This document shows, in pieces, positions 16,339 through 26,050 of a DNA stretch of 64,000 nt. Numbering within the stretch: the first letter of the stretch is position 1; each line of letters opens with the position of its first letter. Below the pieces are notes generated by a model. It did no database searches, was not told the DNA's origin, and worked only from the letters and a program-made list of their open reading frames with translations. The DNA comes from Gammaproteobacteria bacterium (GTDB taxonomy: Bacteria > Pseudomonadota > Gammaproteobacteria > Burkholderiales > Burkholderiaceae_B): the NCBI GenBank assembly GCA_030832095.1, contig JAURJT010000035.1, forward strand, positions 62,001 through 126,000, read 5' to 3'. Made by a program: the position numbers and the translations under genes.

Positions 16339-17430
16339 TTAGACGTTAAACAAAAAGTTCATCACATCGCCATCTTGCACGACATACTCTTTACCCTCAG
16401 CGCGCATCTTGCCAGCTTCTTTGGCGCCTTGTTCGCCTTTGAAGGTAATGAAATCTTCATAGGCAATGGTTTGCGCGCGAATAAAGCCACGCTCAAAGTC
16501 GGTATGAATCACGCCGGCGGCTTGTGGGCCTGTCGCACCGATCGGTACTGTCCACGCGCGGACTTCTTTCACGCCTGCGGTGAAGTAGGTTTGCAAACCT
16601 AACAAGGTGAAGGCGCCGCGAATCAAGCGGTTTAAGCCTGGCTCTTGCATGCCCATGTCTTCAAGAAACACGGCCTTATCTTCGTCAGGCAGTTCTGCAA
16701 TTTCGGATTCGATCGAGGCGCAAATCGCCACGACTGGTGCTTTGCGTGCGGTGGCATATTCGGTCAGGCGATCAAGCATCGGGTTGTCTTTAAAGCCGTG
16801 ATCACTCACGTTGCCGACGTACATGGCGGGCTTGGCAGTGATAAAACACAAAGGTGCGATCAAGGCCATGTCTTCGTCTGACAAACCCAGTGCACGAATC
16901 GGTTGGGCATCATTCAATTGTTTGATCACGACTTCAAGAATCGCCACAACTTTTTGTGCGTCTTTATCGCCTGAGCGTGCGGTTTTTTGATGGCGATGCA
17001 AGGCTTTTTCAGCGGTTTGCATATCGGCCAAGGCAAGCTCGGTTTCAATCACTTGGATATCAGAGATCGGATCGACACGACCCGCGACGTGAATGACGTT
17101 GTCGTCTTCAAAGCAGCGCACCACATTAATGATGGCGTTGGTTTCGCGGATGTGTGACAAAAACTGGTTGCCCAAGCCTTCGCCTTGACTGGCGCCGGCC
17201 ACTAAGCCTGCGATATCGACAAATTCAACCGTGGCATGCAAGATGCGCTCGGGGTTGACGATTTCGGCGAGCTTATTGAGACGAGCGTCGGGCACTTCGA
17301 CCACGCCCACGTTGGGCTCGATCGTGCAAAACGGATAGTTTTCGGCGGCGATGCCGGCCTTGGTGAGGGCATTAAAAAGGGTTGATTTGCCGACGTTGGG
17401 CAAACCAACGATGCCACATTGCAGAGCCAT
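16339..17430 (-). CDS. ychF: Redox-regulated ATPase YchF
   Basis: 363 residues, the normal YchF length. Obg-family G1 motif [15 protein letters not shown] near residue 8, [12 protein letters not shown] switch region, [20 protein letters not shown], and the altered G4 motif (NVSD in place of NKxD) that gives YchF its ATP preference. The TGS domain at the C-terminus ends [20 protein letters not shown]. YchF binds ribosomes and modulates the oxidative stress response. It is usually next to pth, rplY and prs in this group; here an acyl-CoA synthetase and a CPBP protease lie between. Divergent from the acyl-CoA synthetase gene with 59 bp between starts. Confidence 0.96.
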   Translation of the reverse strand: MALQCGIVGLPNVGKSTLFNALTKAGIAAENYPFCTIEPNVGVVEVPDARLNKLAEIVNPERILHATVEFVDIAGLVAGASQGEGLGNQFLSHIRETNAIINVVRCFEDDNVIHVAGRVDPISDIQVIETELALADMQTAEKALHRHQKTARSGDKDAQKVVAILEVVIKQLNDAQPIRALGLSDEDMALIAPLCFITAKPAMYVGNVSDHGFKDNPMLDRLTEYATARKAPVVAICASIESEIAELPDEDKAVFLEDMGMQEPGLNRLIRGAFTLLGLQTYFTAGVKEVRAWTVPIGATGPQAAGVIHTDFERGFIRAQTIAYEDFITFKGEQGAKEAGKMRAEGKEYVVQDGDVMNFLFNV

Positions 17431-17489
17431 GAGAATCCCGAAAATCCAGTGAATGAAGACTGCTTATAGAATAAGAGTTTAACCGCTCT

Positions 17490-19088
17490 ATGACTGTCGC
17501 TCGCTTACCCATGAAACTATCTGACCTTTTAGCCCAGCAGAATGGCTCTCTGCCCGACTGTCTTGGCGCCGTTGCGCAACTTCGCCCCGAGCACCCGGCG
17601 TTGATCCTTAACGGGGTGACGCTGAGCTATCGCGACTTTGACCAGCTGGTGTCACGCGCGGCTGCTAGTCTGCAGCGCGACGGCGTGCAGCCTGGGGATG
17701 TGGTCGCGGCCTGTGCAGGCACTTCGCTTGAGTACGTTGCCTTGTATTTTGGTGTGCTGCGAGCGGGCGGCGTCATGACGCCCCTGCCCCCTTCGGCAAC
17801 CGCTCAAAATCTGACGGGGATGCTGGCAAACTCAGGGGCGCGTTGGTTATTTTTGGATCAGCCTGTTGCCAAGGCCTGGGATCTTGAGGGCTTTATGCCT
17901 GCGGTCAACACCGGTCAAGCTCCCGTTGGGCTCAAAAAAATCTGGTTTGATCTGACAGCAGGCCCCAACAGTTGGACGCAGTGGTTAGGCACGCAAGCCA
18001 ACCCAGCACCTGTTGCCAACGACCCTGAGCGAGCCTTCAATCTGATCTATTCATCGGGCACGACGGGCGTGCCCAAAGGTATCGTGCAGCCGTGTTCGAT
18101 GCGTTGGTCACAAACCCAGCGCGCTGCAACCAGCGGCATCGGCTTTGAATCGGTTTTACTGCTGTCTACCCCGCTTTACTCAAATACAACGCTAGTCCCT
18201 CTGTTACCAGGCCTAGCACTTGGTGCAACGACTGTCCTGATGAGCAAGTTCGACACACGCCAGTATCTTGCCCTAGCTACGCGCCACCGCGCCACACACA
18301 CCGTGTTGGTACCCGTGCAGTATCAGCGTTTGCTAGACGACCCAAGCTTTGATGAGCACGATTTATCTTCACTGCGCATCAAGGGCTCAACTAGCGCCCC
18401 CTTTGGTGCCGCGCTCAAGGCAGAGGTCTTGCGCCGTTGGCCGGGTGAGCTCAATGATGTGTATGGCATGACCGAAGGCGGGGTGCGCTGCGAACTCAAA
18501 GCCCACCTGCACCCAAACAAGCTGCACACGATCGGCCCACCGTCTGCCGGCCATGAGATTCGCATGATTGACGACAACGGCGTCGAACTTAAGCGGGGGC
18601 AAACGGGCGAGATCGTCGGGCACTCGGCCGTGATGATGAAGGGCTATCACGCCTTACCTGAAAAAACTCGTGAAATTGAATGGTTTGACTCGACTGGCAA
18701 GCGTTTTATCCGCACTGGCGATATCGGGCGCTTTGACGAAGATGGCTTTGTGATTTTGTCAGACCGAAAAAAAGATATGGTGATTTCGGGTGGCTTTAAC
18801 ATTTATCCAAGCGACCTTGAAGCAGAGCTTGAACAACACCCCGAGGTTGCCGAGGCTGCTGTGGTTGGGGTGCCTTCACGTGCTTGGGGCGAAACACCCG
18901 TGGGCTATGTTGTGTTGCGCGCAAACGCAAGCATTACTAAAGAAGCGCTACTCGCTTGGGTGAATGGGCGTTTAGGTAAAACGCAGCGCTTAGCTGACCT
19001 GCTGTTTATTGACGATCTGCCACGCAACGAAATTGGCAAAACACTGAAGCGCCAGTTGCGCGAGCAATATATCAAAGAGCTTCAATAG
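17490..19088 (+). CDS. AMP-dependent acyl-CoA synthetase/ligase
   Basis: 532 residues of the ANL superfamily. P-loop-like motif IYSSGTTGVPKG near residue 189, adenylation core DVYGMTEGG near 323, RTGDIG and the hinge DRKKDMVISGGFNIYPSD near 425, and the C-terminal catalytic lysine in RNEIGKTLKRQL. It activates a carboxylic acid to its CoA thioester via an acyl-AMP. The family includes medium-chain and aromatic acid ligases; the substrate is undetermined. A second in-frame ATG at residue 8 (MKLSDLL) is an equally good start. It stands alone on the plus strand between ychF and a convergent protease gene. Confidence 0.88.
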   Translation: MTVARLPMKLSDLLAQQNGSLPDCLGAVAQLRPEHPALILNGVTLSYRDFDQLVSRAAASLQRDGVQPGDVVAACAGTSLEYVALYFGVLRAGGVMTPLPPSATAQNLTGMLANSGARWLFLDQPVAKAWDLEGFMPAVNTGQAPVGLKKIWFDLTAGPNSWTQWLGTQANPAPVANDPERAFNLIYSSGTTGVPKGIVQPCSMRWSQTQRAATSGIGFESVLLLSTPLYSNTTLVPLLPGLALGATTVLMSKFDTRQYLALATRHRATHTVLVPVQYQRLLDDPSFDEHDLSSLRIKGSTSAPFGAALKAEVLRRWPGELNDVYGMTEGGVRCELKAHLHPNKLHTIGPPSAGHEIRMIDDNGVELKRGQTGEIVGHSAVMMKGYHALPEKTREIEWFDSTGKRFIRTGDIGRFDEDGFVILSDRKKDMVISGGFNIYPSDLEAELEQHPEVAEAAVVGVPSRAWGETPVGYVVLRANASITKEALLAWVNGRLGKTQRLADLLFIDDLPRNEIGKTLKRQLREQYIKELQ

Positions 19089-19222
19089 CCAGCGATCTAG
19101 CCTTCGTTTGTTCGTTCTTTGTAACAGTAGTGGCAAACATCTACCAGTTTCGGGGGGATGACAAGCGAAGACACATACGGGCCTAGGTCGTTAGCTCACT
19201 CAGGAGTTTGCTGCTGGTCAGT

Positions 19223-19972
19223 TTACAAATTCGCTTCACTCAAAAACTGTAAAGCCACCCAAGCCACGCTTAAAGGCCCTGCATTAAAGAGACCGTGTAA
19301 TAGTATGGTGGCACCGATCCCGCGTTGCACTCGAATCCAACTCAATACTAATCCCGTTACCCATTGTGGTGCGACCAACACCATCATCATCCACCAGGCT
19401 ATCTCGTCAAAGACATAGTTTTTGATGTGAAGCGCTGCAAACGCCAATACCGATAGGTGCAAGACCCACGGAAACACTGCGCGATAGCGGCGTAGCCACC
19501 GATAGCCGTTGGCGCTTGGCGTGTGGGTGCGCGCGCTCAGCCACCAAACCGTCAATACCGATAACGCCAACAGACTGCTGGCCCACCAAGCCAGGCCATT
19601 GAGTAAAACAACCATCATCAAGGGCACCAACCCAAGCGCCAATAAAGGTCGGCGCAAGCCAAACCGAAACAGCATTTCTTCAACCACAGGCGCCCATAAC
19701 AAGGCCTGCAACCAAGGCAAATTGTGTACGCTGATGCGATGGGTAGCGCCGCTCAGCTCGAACACCGCCAACACAAGTGGGCCCAGCACCAAGATGTTCA
19801 ACGCCCATAAGGTTGCGGCCCAGGCCAGCAACCGAGGCAAGCGAATGTTGGGCCACCAATCACCCAACCACCCTGTCACGCTCAAGCTACGCGGCACCCG
19901 CCTCGCGAGGCTCGGTCGCCGTACAAACAACACAAACTGCTTGAAGTCGTCGCGAAACCGCAGCGTTGTCAT
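19223..19972 (-). CDS. CPBP-family intramembrane glutamic endopeptidase
   Basis: 249 residues from the ATG opening [10 protein letters not shown], whose ATGA overlaps the pth stop. About six hydrophobic segments. The CPBP (Abi/CaaX protease 2) motifs are all present: EExxxR as VEEMLFR near residue 101, FxxxH as FAALHIK near 192, and HxxxN as LLHGLFN near 230. Family members are membrane proteases linked to CaaX-like processing or bacteriocin immunity; the role of this one is unknown. Translational coupling to pth suggests constant low expression. Confidence 0.82.
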   Translation of the reverse strand: MTTLRFRDDFKQFVLFVRRPSLARRVPRSLSVTGWLGDWWPNIRLPRLLAWAATLWALNILVLGPLVLAVFELSGATHRISVHNLPWLQALLWAPVVEEMLFRFGLRRPLLALGLVPLMMVVLLNGLAWWASSLLALSVLTVWWLSARTHTPSANGYRWLRRYRAVFPWVLHLSVLAFAALHIKNYVFDEIAWWMMMVLVAPQWVTGLVLSWIRVQRGIGATILLHGLFNAGPLSVAWVALQFLSEANL

Positions 19973-20565
19973 GCAGGAATATCGCGATGCAGTTGCCCAG
20001 TGGCTTTCGCAAACTCGCCGGCTAAAAACAGTGGGATCACCGCCCGGCAACGCGTTACACAAGCATCGATCGCAGTTTGATCTTCGCGTCGCGGCGCATG
20101 CAAGACAAAATCTGCAACCTCTTGCGCTAAAGCTAAGCTGCGGGGGTGCCCGATACCAAGGCGCAAACGCCAAAAGTTCGAGCTACCTAACACCGACTCG
20201 ATATCACGCAAACCATTGTGCCCAGCATGCCCGCCCCCTTGCTTGACCTTAACCTGACCAGGCATCAAATCGAGCTCATCATGCAGCACCAAGATATGTT
20301 CTGGGGCGAGCTTATAAAACCGTGCCAACGACCCCACGCATTGCCCCGACTTGTTCATGAAGGTTTGCGGTTTGGCCAAAAAAACCTGATCATTGGCGAC
20401 CCGAGTTTTTGCCACTAACCCAAAAAACGTTTTTTCGTGCGTGAAACTTGTTTTTAAATCGCTTGCGATGTCATCCACAAGCCAAAAGCCAGCATTGTGG
20501 CGTGTTTTAGCGTATTCGTTACCTGGGTTGCCCAGGCCAACAATCAATTTGATGGGTGTCGTCAT
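19969..20565 (-). CDS. pth: Peptidyl-tRNA hydrolase
   Basis: 198 residues from the ATG opening [19 protein letters not shown]; the 20 codons before it overlap the upstream terminator and are not coding. Catalytic His in [11 protein letters not shown], Asn in [10 protein letters not shown], and [20 protein letters not shown] with HNGLRDI are all canonical. It releases peptidyl-tRNA that drops off the ribosome. It follows prs and rplY on the same strand but is separated from rplY by a strong terminator, so it is probably transcribed from its own promoter or by read-through. Confidence 0.96.
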   Translation of the reverse strand: MTTPIKLIVGLGNPGNEYAKTRHNAGFWLVDDIASDLKTSFTHEKTFFGLVAKTRVANDQVFLAKPQTFMNKSGQCVGSLARFYKLAPEHILVLHDELDLMPGQVKVKQGGGHAGHNGLRDIESVLGSSNFWRLRLGIGHPRSLALAQEVADFVLHAPRREDQTAIDACVTRCRAVIPLFLAGEFAKATGQLHRDIPA

Positions 20566-20585
20566 ACTTGCATTAGAAAGCAAAA

Positions 20586-20614
20586 GCCCCACCCGTGCAA
20601 AGCAGAGGTGGGGC
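20586..20614 (-). terminator. Intrinsic terminator after prs-rplY
   Basis: Perfect 8-bp GC-rich arms GCCCCACC (20586-20593) and GGTGGGGC (20607-20614), 13-base loop. On the minus strand the stem is followed by TTTTGCTTT. It lies 75 bp after the rplY stop and upstream of the pth start. Confidence 0.8.
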
Positions 20615-20688
20615 CCGTATGACAAACGCTAGACATCTCGTCAAACAACCAAAGCGACTGACGCCGCTAAGGCTGGTGTGAAGACAAC

Positions 20689-21309
20689 TTAGGCAGCTGG
20701 AGCAGCGGGGGCTCCAGGCTTGGCTTCGTCAGCGTCATCGCTGGCGCCGCCTTTAACAATTGCTGTCACTAACACCGGGTTGGCATCGCCACGATGAGGC
20801 AAGTATGAAACACCTTTAGGCATCGTGATGTCGGCCAAATGAATCGACGCACCGCCCACCAAGTTGGTGAGGTCAACTTCGATAAACTGTGGCAAGTCGG
20901 CTGGCAAGCAGCTGATTTCGATTTCAGTGAACAGATGCGAAATGATTGCAGCGCTGAGCTTGACTGCTGGTGAGCTGTCAGCATTAGTAAAGTGCAACGG
21001 CACTTTCGTGTGCAGCTTTTGATTCGCATCAACGCGTTGAAAGTCAACGTGCATCACGATTTGTTTGTAGGGATGCCATTGCACTGAACGCAACAATACG
21101 GGCTGGCTTTTGCCATCAAGTTGCATGTCGAGAATGGATGAATGAAATAATTCTTTGCGCAAGGCATGAAAAATTTCGTTGTGATCGAGTTCGATGTTAG
21201 CGGGCTGATCTTTACCACCGTAAACGATGGCTGGAACTTTGCTCGCACGGCGCAGGCGGCGGCTCGCACTCGATCCCTGTACGCTTCGTAAGGTTGCATT
21301 AAATTGCAT
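20689..21309 (-). CDS. rplY: 50S ribosomal protein L25 (general stress protein Ctc form)
   Basis: 206 residues from the ATG opening MQFNATLRSV, with GGAG seven bases upstream. It has the L25 5S-rRNA-binding domain (SSASRRLRRASKVPAIVYGG and the LDHNEI segment, about 1-95) and the C-terminal TL5/CTC extension (EIEISCLPADLPQFIEVDL), ending in an Ala/Pro-rich acidic tail common in Burkholderiales. Part of the large subunit; binds 5S rRNA. It follows prs by 175 bp on the same strand. Confidence 0.95.
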   Translation of the reverse strand: MQFNATLRSVQGSSASRRLRRASKVPAIVYGGKDQPANIELDHNEIFHALRKELFHSSILDMQLDGKSQPVLLRSVQWHPYKQIVMHVDFQRVDANQKLHTKVPLHFTNADSSPAVKLSAAIISHLFTEIEISCLPADLPQFIEVDLTNLVGGASIHLADITMPKGVSYLPHRGDANPVLVTAIVKGGASDDADEAKPGAPAAPAA

Positions 21310-21484
21310 GAAGTACTCCAAGTAGGGTGAAAAACACCCGGTTAAAACACTGCTCGACATCGAACAGCGATTTCGCACACCACCGCGACCAGTGGCCTGC
21401 AAATTTTTTAATCGTAGCTAGGCTCGATTGAATTCGGTCAACAAAAAATCAACAACAGTGAATCATCAACTTCGGCGTTTGCGC

Positions 21485-22435
21485 TTAGTCAACAAACAAC
21501 GAACTGACTGATTCGGCGTTTGAAATACGTAAGATCGTCTCGCCCAACAAAGCGGCACACGAAAGCTGGCGAATTTTGCTACAGGCACGCGCTTGCTCAG
21601 ACAAAGGGATCGTGTCGGTGACGACAAGCTCGGTCAACTCAGAATCTTGAATACGTTCAATCGCACCGCCCGACAAAACTGCATGGGTACAGTAGGCATA
21701 CACGCCGCCGGCCCCGCGCTCTTTGAGCGCTTGCGCAGCTTTACAGAGCGTGCCAGCAGTGTCAACCATGTCATCCATGATTAAGCAGGTACGGCCATCG
21801 ACCTCGCCGATGATGTTCATCACTTCAGAGACGTTGGCTTTAGGGCGACGCTTGTCAATGATGGCCAGATCAGCCTCTAGCTGCTTAGCCAAAGCACGCG
21901 CCCGCACCACGCCACCAATATCGGGTGACACGACTACCAGATTTGACAGATTACGGCGCCAGATGTCGCCCAGCAAAATCGGTCCAGCGTAAATGTTGTC
22001 AACCGGGATATCGAAAAAACCTTGAATCTGATCTGCGTGAAGATCCATCGTTAAGACACGATCAACACCAGCCACCTGCAGCATGTTGGCCACAACTTTA
22101 GCCGAAATCGCGACACGCGCAGAACGCGGACGACGGTCTTGGCGACCATAACCAAAATACGGGATTGCAGCGGTAATGCGACCGGCCGAGGCACGACGCA
22201 AGGCATCAACCATGACCATGATTTCCATCAGGTTGTCGTTTGTGGGCGCACAGGTCGGTTGCAGCACGAAGACGTCTTTACCGCGGACGTTTTCGTTAAT
22301 CTCGACCATCACCTCGCCGTCTGAGAAACGTCCGACAGACATTTTGCCCATTGACATATCGAGATGGTTCACCACATCCATAGCCAGCCGTTTATTGGCC
22401 GTGCCAGTAAAAATCATAAAACTATCGTTGGCCAT
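21485..22435 (-). CDS. prs: Ribose-phosphate pyrophosphokinase
   Basis: 316 residues, normal for class I PRPP synthetase. The metal and ribose-5-phosphate site [21 protein letters not shown] lies near residue 128 and the PRPP-binding loop [10 protein letters not shown] near 219; [20 protein letters not shown] provides ATP-binding residues. It makes PRPP from ribose 5-phosphate and ATP for nucleotide, His, Trp and NAD synthesis. It lies just after ispE and tRNA-Gln on the minus strand, the usual Burkholderiales order. The window also holds a second potential PRPP source, the PhnN fusion. Confidence 0.98.
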   Translation of the reverse strand: MANDSFMIFTGTANKRLAMDVVNHLDMSMGKMSVGRFSDGEVMVEINENVRGKDVFVLQPTCAPTNDNLMEIMVMVDALRRASAGRITAAIPYFGYGRQDRRPRSARVAISAKVVANMLQVAGVDRVLTMDLHADQIQGFFDIPVDNIYAGPILLGDIWRRNLSNLVVVSPDIGGVVRARALAKQLEADLAIIDKRRPKANVSEVMNIIGEVDGRTCLIMDDMVDTAGTLCKAAQALKERGAGGVYAYCTHAVLSGGAIERIQDSELTELVVTDTIPLSEQARACSKIRQLSCAALLGETILRISNAESVSSLFVD

Positions 22436-22556
22436 GGTTTAGGCAGTCACAGACAGTAAGTCAAGCAAACAGAAAACAAAAAAGCCGTTGAACGAGAGCC
22501 TGACACTGAAACGGTGAATCCGACGGCAAACAAGTTCAACAGCTACACGTTTGGGG

Positions 22557-22630
22557 CTGGGGAGGAAGGATTCGAACCTTCGCATGCCGGAATCAAAATC
22601 CGGTGCCTTAACCAGCTTGGCGACTCCCCA
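22557..22630 (-). tRNA. tRNA-Gln (UUG)
   Basis: Minus-strand cloverleaf of 74 nt. Acceptor TGGGGAG pairs with CTCCCCA, discriminator G. The anticodon stem CCGGA/TCCGG encloses TTTTGAT, giving anticodon TTG. The T arm is GAAGG TTCGAAT CCTTC. CCA is not encoded (CCC follows). It sits one base after the ispE stop and upstream of prs, so it is probably cut from that transcript. Confidence 0.97.
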
Positions 22631-22631
22631 A

Positions 22632-23579
22632 CTAACTTTCAATCCAATGCCGCATTGGGTGTTCTGATAAACCCTCACAGACCGAAATCGACTGGATTGG
22701 GTTCAGCACACCCGCCAAGGCTGCACTAGAAAAATCTGTACGCGTTTTAGCGAGTAATTTCTGATGGACTGCCGCCGCCTGCTGAACACCCGGAAACCCA
22801 ACAAAAAGGCAGGCCCCTGATCCTGTCATTCGGGCATTTAGGTCGGCTTGGGTAAGCCAATCGAGAGCCTGTCGAACAACGGGATAGCGTTTCATGACAA
22901 CGGGCTGCAAATCATTGCGACCAAAATCTTGCAGAGAACTTGATTGTTGATCAGTTTCACCGCAAAACTCAGCAAAGAGTTTGACCCCAGAAAAGTCCGT
23001 CATTTTGACCGGATCGGTGTCTCTTGTCAAATCAGAAGCCCCGAAAACAGCAGCAGTGGGTACGCTTTGAGCGGGCTGAACAACGACATAAGACCGTTCA
23101 GGCAACTTGACAGGGGTCAGTTGCTCACCGATTCCTTGCGCAAAGGCGTTTTGGCCAGAGATAAAGACCGGCACATCGGCACCCAATCCCAGCCCAAGCT
23201 GCATCAAGGCGACGCGACTCAGGCGCGTCTCCCAAAGCCGGTTCAGCGCGAGCAACACGGTCGCCGCATCGCTTGAGCCTCCGCCTAAGCCACCGCCAGC
23301 GGGTATATTTTTTTTAACCTTGATTTGGGCACCAAGCTTGGTGCCCGTATGCGTCTGCAACGCTCGCGCGGCACGCACGACCAAATCTTCGTCGTGCGGC
23401 ACGCCTAGCATGTCGGTTTCACGCACAATCTTGCCATCGCGGCGCAGATCTACATCAATGCGGTCGGCCAGACTGATCAACCTGAAAACTGTCTGCAGCA
23501 AATGATAGCCGTCGTCACGTCGCCCTACGACATGCAAAAACAAATTCAATTTTGCTGGTGCAGGAAGGTCGTACAGCAC
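22632..23579 (-). CDS. ispE: 4-diphosphocytidyl-2-C-methyl-D-erythritol kinase
   Basis: 315 residues, GHMP kinase family, MEP isoprenoid pathway: phosphorylates CDP-ME to CDP-MEP. N-terminus LPAPAKLNLFLHVVGRRDDG with the catalytic lysine, ATP loop PAGGGLGGGSSDAATVLLAL near residue 93, and the C-terminal MTGSGACLFVGF motif. The start codon is GTG, two bases after the lolB stop, so coupled translation is likely. It runs into tRNA-Gln with one base between. Confidence 0.96.
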   Translation of the reverse strand: MLYDLPAPAKLNLFLHVVGRRDDGYHLLQTVFRLISLADRIDVDLRRDGKIVRETDMLGVPHDEDLVVRAARALQTHTGTKLGAQIKVKKNIPAGGGLGGGSSDAATVLLALNRLWETRLSRVALMQLGLGLGADVPVFISGQNAFAQGIGEQLTPVKLPERSYVVVQPAQSVPTAAVFGASDLTRDTDPVKMTDFSGVKLFAEFCGETDQQSSSLQDFGRNDLQPVVMKRYPVVRQALDWLTQADLNARMTGSGACLFVGFPGVQQAAAVHQKLLAKTRTDFSSAALAGVLNPIQSISVCEGLSEHPMRHWIES

Positions 23580-23581
23580 GG

Positions 23582-24169
23582 TTAGTCGATGACCAGTCGA
23601 ACCGACATCTTGCGACCCGTTTCAGAGCGAAGCAAACTGACCAGTCGCGGGCCTTCTGCGTCGAAGTTAGACAGCCGCGCACTCCAGCCATCTTGTTCGA
23701 AGGACACGATTCGACCCTGAGCATCTCGCTCTAACACACGCATCCCTGGCCGTGGCTTTTGCTGAGTGCGCAGCCAGGCGCGCAATCCCTGAACCGGAAG
23801 ACTCTGACCAAGCGCCTGATCGACCAAACTATCGGGGGTCATAGTTTGTATAACCTCACCATTCGCACGCTCAAGCGTTGCGACCGAGCTATTGACGGTG
23901 ACGCGCGCCAAGATACTGCCGAACGGGTTAGTCAAATCCAACGTCAATTGTGTAGGGGTGTCGCGCCAGACAAAGCCGCCCTGAATCGCCTCGGGGGCTT
24001 GATTAGCCTGCTCAGTCTTGACAGCAAACCGACCGATCCGCAACAAAGACCCCTCAGGCACCGGCTCACTTGTGGGTTGGATGGCGCAACCGCTGAGCCC
24101 GACGAGCAGCACAGCGAAGATAAGGCCGGCAATCGAACGAAAGCCCATTAATTTTTTTGAAACACTCAA
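23582..24169 (-). CDS. lolB: Outer-membrane lipoprotein LolB
   Basis: 195 residues. Signal peptide with lipobox LSGC (Cys near residue 28), then the lipoprotein-binding beta-barrel: FAVKTEQ, GGFVWRDTPTQLTLDLTNPFG and SFEQDGWSARLS fit the LolB family. It accepts lipoproteins from LolA and inserts them in the outer membrane. Sequence identity in LolB is low; the position between a TPR lipoprotein gene and ispE is the standard betaproteobacterial context and supports the name. The ATG overlaps the TPR gene stop by four bases. Confidence 0.9.
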   Translation of the reverse strand: MSVSKKLMGFRSIAGLIFAVLLVGLSGCAIQPTSEPVPEGSLLRIGRFAVKTEQANQAPEAIQGGFVWRDTPTQLTLDLTNPFGSILARVTVNSSVATLERANGEVIQTMTPDSLVDQALGQSLPVQGLRAWLRTQQKPRPGMRVLERDAQGRIVSFEQDGWSARLSNFDAEGPRLVSLLRSETGRKMSVRLVID

Positions 24170-25989
24170 AGTCGTACTCCAAGACGCTTGATCGTCTCTT
24201 GCAGCGTCGCGTTATCAGCCTCTTTTGCCCAGGCTTTTTTCCAGATCTCTATGGCAGCGTCGCGCTGACCTAACATCCATAAGGCTTCGCCGAGATGGGC
24301 TGCGATATCAGCCTCGGGACGCACGCGGTAGGCTTTTTCTAGGTACTGAACCGCCGTCACATAGTCGCCTAGTCGAAACTTGATCCAACCCATACTGTCC
24401 ATGATGAAGGGATCGTTCGGAGCAATCTCTAGTGCCCGTGTAATAAGCTTTAAAGCTTCGGGCAAACGCTGATTACGATCGGCCAACGAGTAACCCAAGG
24501 CGTTGTATGAATGGGCATGCCCGGGATCGAGTGCGATCACTTCACGCAACAACCGCTCGGTATCATTGAGCCGTTCATTGCGCTCGTACATCATCGCCAA
24601 TTCATATTTAATTTCAACGGTATCAGGCATGCGCTCATTAGCCGCCTCAAGACGTTTAATCGCCTCAAGCGGACGCTTGGCCTCGCGCAACATCTGAGCC
24701 CCGGCAGAGGCGGTGAGCACCTCTTCTTCAAGGGATTGTGGATCGCTTGTGTCAAGCAACGCCATTGCATCGTCAACGCGCCCTTGTTGAGCGCGAATCG
24801 CGGCCTGCCGCACGCGTGCATTGTGTCGCGCCGACGGCTCTTGAATTTTATCGAGCAGACTGACTGCATCATCAAAAAAACCTTGGTCCTGAGCGATACG
24901 CGATAAAAGCTGGTACGCATCCACTAACCCAGAACCCTCATCGGGCGCGCCCGACTGACGCTGGCTTTGTCGGCTGACATACTGCTCGAGCAGGTTGCGC
25001 GCCTCGGGCAGACGCTTGGCGCGGTAGGCGATCTGCCCCTGCATAAACACCAGGTCAATATCTTCTGGATCGAGCTTTGCCATAGCCACCAGCTCGGCCA
25101 TCGCTAAATCAAATTCGCGGCGCTCTGCCCACTGCGTGGCTAACAACAGGCGCAATCGTCGCGCTTTGGGATGCGCCGCTGCAAACCCCTGCGCGTCGCG
25201 AAACGCCTGCTGTGCATCAACAGCCAAGCCGTACTCAAACACTCGCATGGCGGCATCTTCAGATCGAGGGGCCACATTGAACGCAGCCTTAGCCGCGCTC
25301 AAGGCTCGCGGCGCATCGCCCGCCGCACGTGCCAAGTCTGAAATCGCGATGTGTGCAGGCAAGGTGTCACGCGCCTGACTCTCTTGAAGCACGGTAATTA
25401 AAATTGCCAAGCCTGCACGCTTGTCTGGCACACGCCCCAATACCGCCATGGCTTGCCCGATTGCGGCGGTTTTGTCGCGAGCTTCGTCAATTTTTTTGCG
25501 CAACGCCGAAGTCAAACCGCTGGTCTGCCCCGAGGCGGCTGACAGCGTCATCTCGGTCGACAGAGCCTCTGCGTCGTCGGGCTCAAACTTTAACCACAGA
25601 CGCGAAGACTCGAGTGCGCCAGCCAAATTACCACCGGCCAGATAAAACTCAAGCGCTCGACGTGCCAGTCGCACATCACCAACTTCTTTGGCAAGATCCA
25701 GCATGGTTTTACCAGCTGGAATAAACGCCGACCGCTGCGCTGAGATTTCGGCAGCCAAAATTCTGAAAACAATATTCGAAGTCAGCGTCACCTCGGGCAG
25801 TTGCCCAGCCCGCAACTGAATCTCTTCGGCTTCAGGCATGCGGGGCTTGATTTCGAGAGGCGTTGTTTGCGAAACGCCTTTACTGGGCCCGATTTGTGCG
25901 CATCCTGAGGCGGCCCAGACAGCACCAAAAAGCCCTAGAACGAGGGCAAAAGGGATTTTTTGAAAACAGCATTTAAACAACGACTTCAC
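24166..25989 (-). CDS. TPR-repeat outer-membrane lipoprotein
   Basis: 607 residues, GTG start. N-terminus has a hydrophobic signal and a probable lipobox (AASGC, Cys near residue 30). The rest is built of tetratricopeptide repeats, best seen in the C-terminal third: ALDPGHAHSYNALGYSLADR, ALEIAPNDPFIMDSMGWIKF and AYRVRPEADIAAHLGEALWM. TPR arrays mediate protein contacts; homologues upstream of lolB in this order are of unknown function, possibly envelope assembly. First gene of the block TPR-lolB-ispE-tRNA-prs, divergent from mutM. Confidence 0.85.
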   Translation of the reverse strand: MKSLFKCCFQKIPFALVLGLFGAVWAASGCAQIGPSKGVSQTTPLEIKPRMPEAEEIQLRAGQLPEVTLTSNIVFRILAAEISAQRSAFIPAGKTMLDLAKEVGDVRLARRALEFYLAGGNLAGALESSRLWLKFEPDDAEALSTEMTLSAASGQTSGLTSALRKKIDEARDKTAAIGQAMAVLGRVPDKRAGLAILITVLQESQARDTLPAHIAISDLARAAGDAPRALSAAKAAFNVAPRSEDAAMRVFEYGLAVDAQQAFRDAQGFAAAHPKARRLRLLLATQWAERREFDLAMAELVAMAKLDPEDIDLVFMQGQIAYRAKRLPEARNLLEQYVSRQSQRQSGAPDEGSGLVDAYQLLSRIAQDQGFFDDAVSLLDKIQEPSARHNARVRQAAIRAQQGRVDDAMALLDTSDPQSLEEEVLTASAGAQMLREAKRPLEAIKRLEAANERMPDTVEIKYELAMMYERNERLNDTERLLREVIALDPGHAHSYNALGYSLADRNQRLPEALKLITRALEIAPNDPFIMDSMGWIKFRLGDYVTAVQYLEKAYRVRPEADIAAHLGEALWMLGQRDAAIEIWKKAWAKEADNATLQETIKRLGVRL

Positions 25990-26050
25990 GCGACCCGCCT
26001 AGTTGGTGGCACAATCATCTGACTTATTCTCTAGATGTTAGCACTCACCC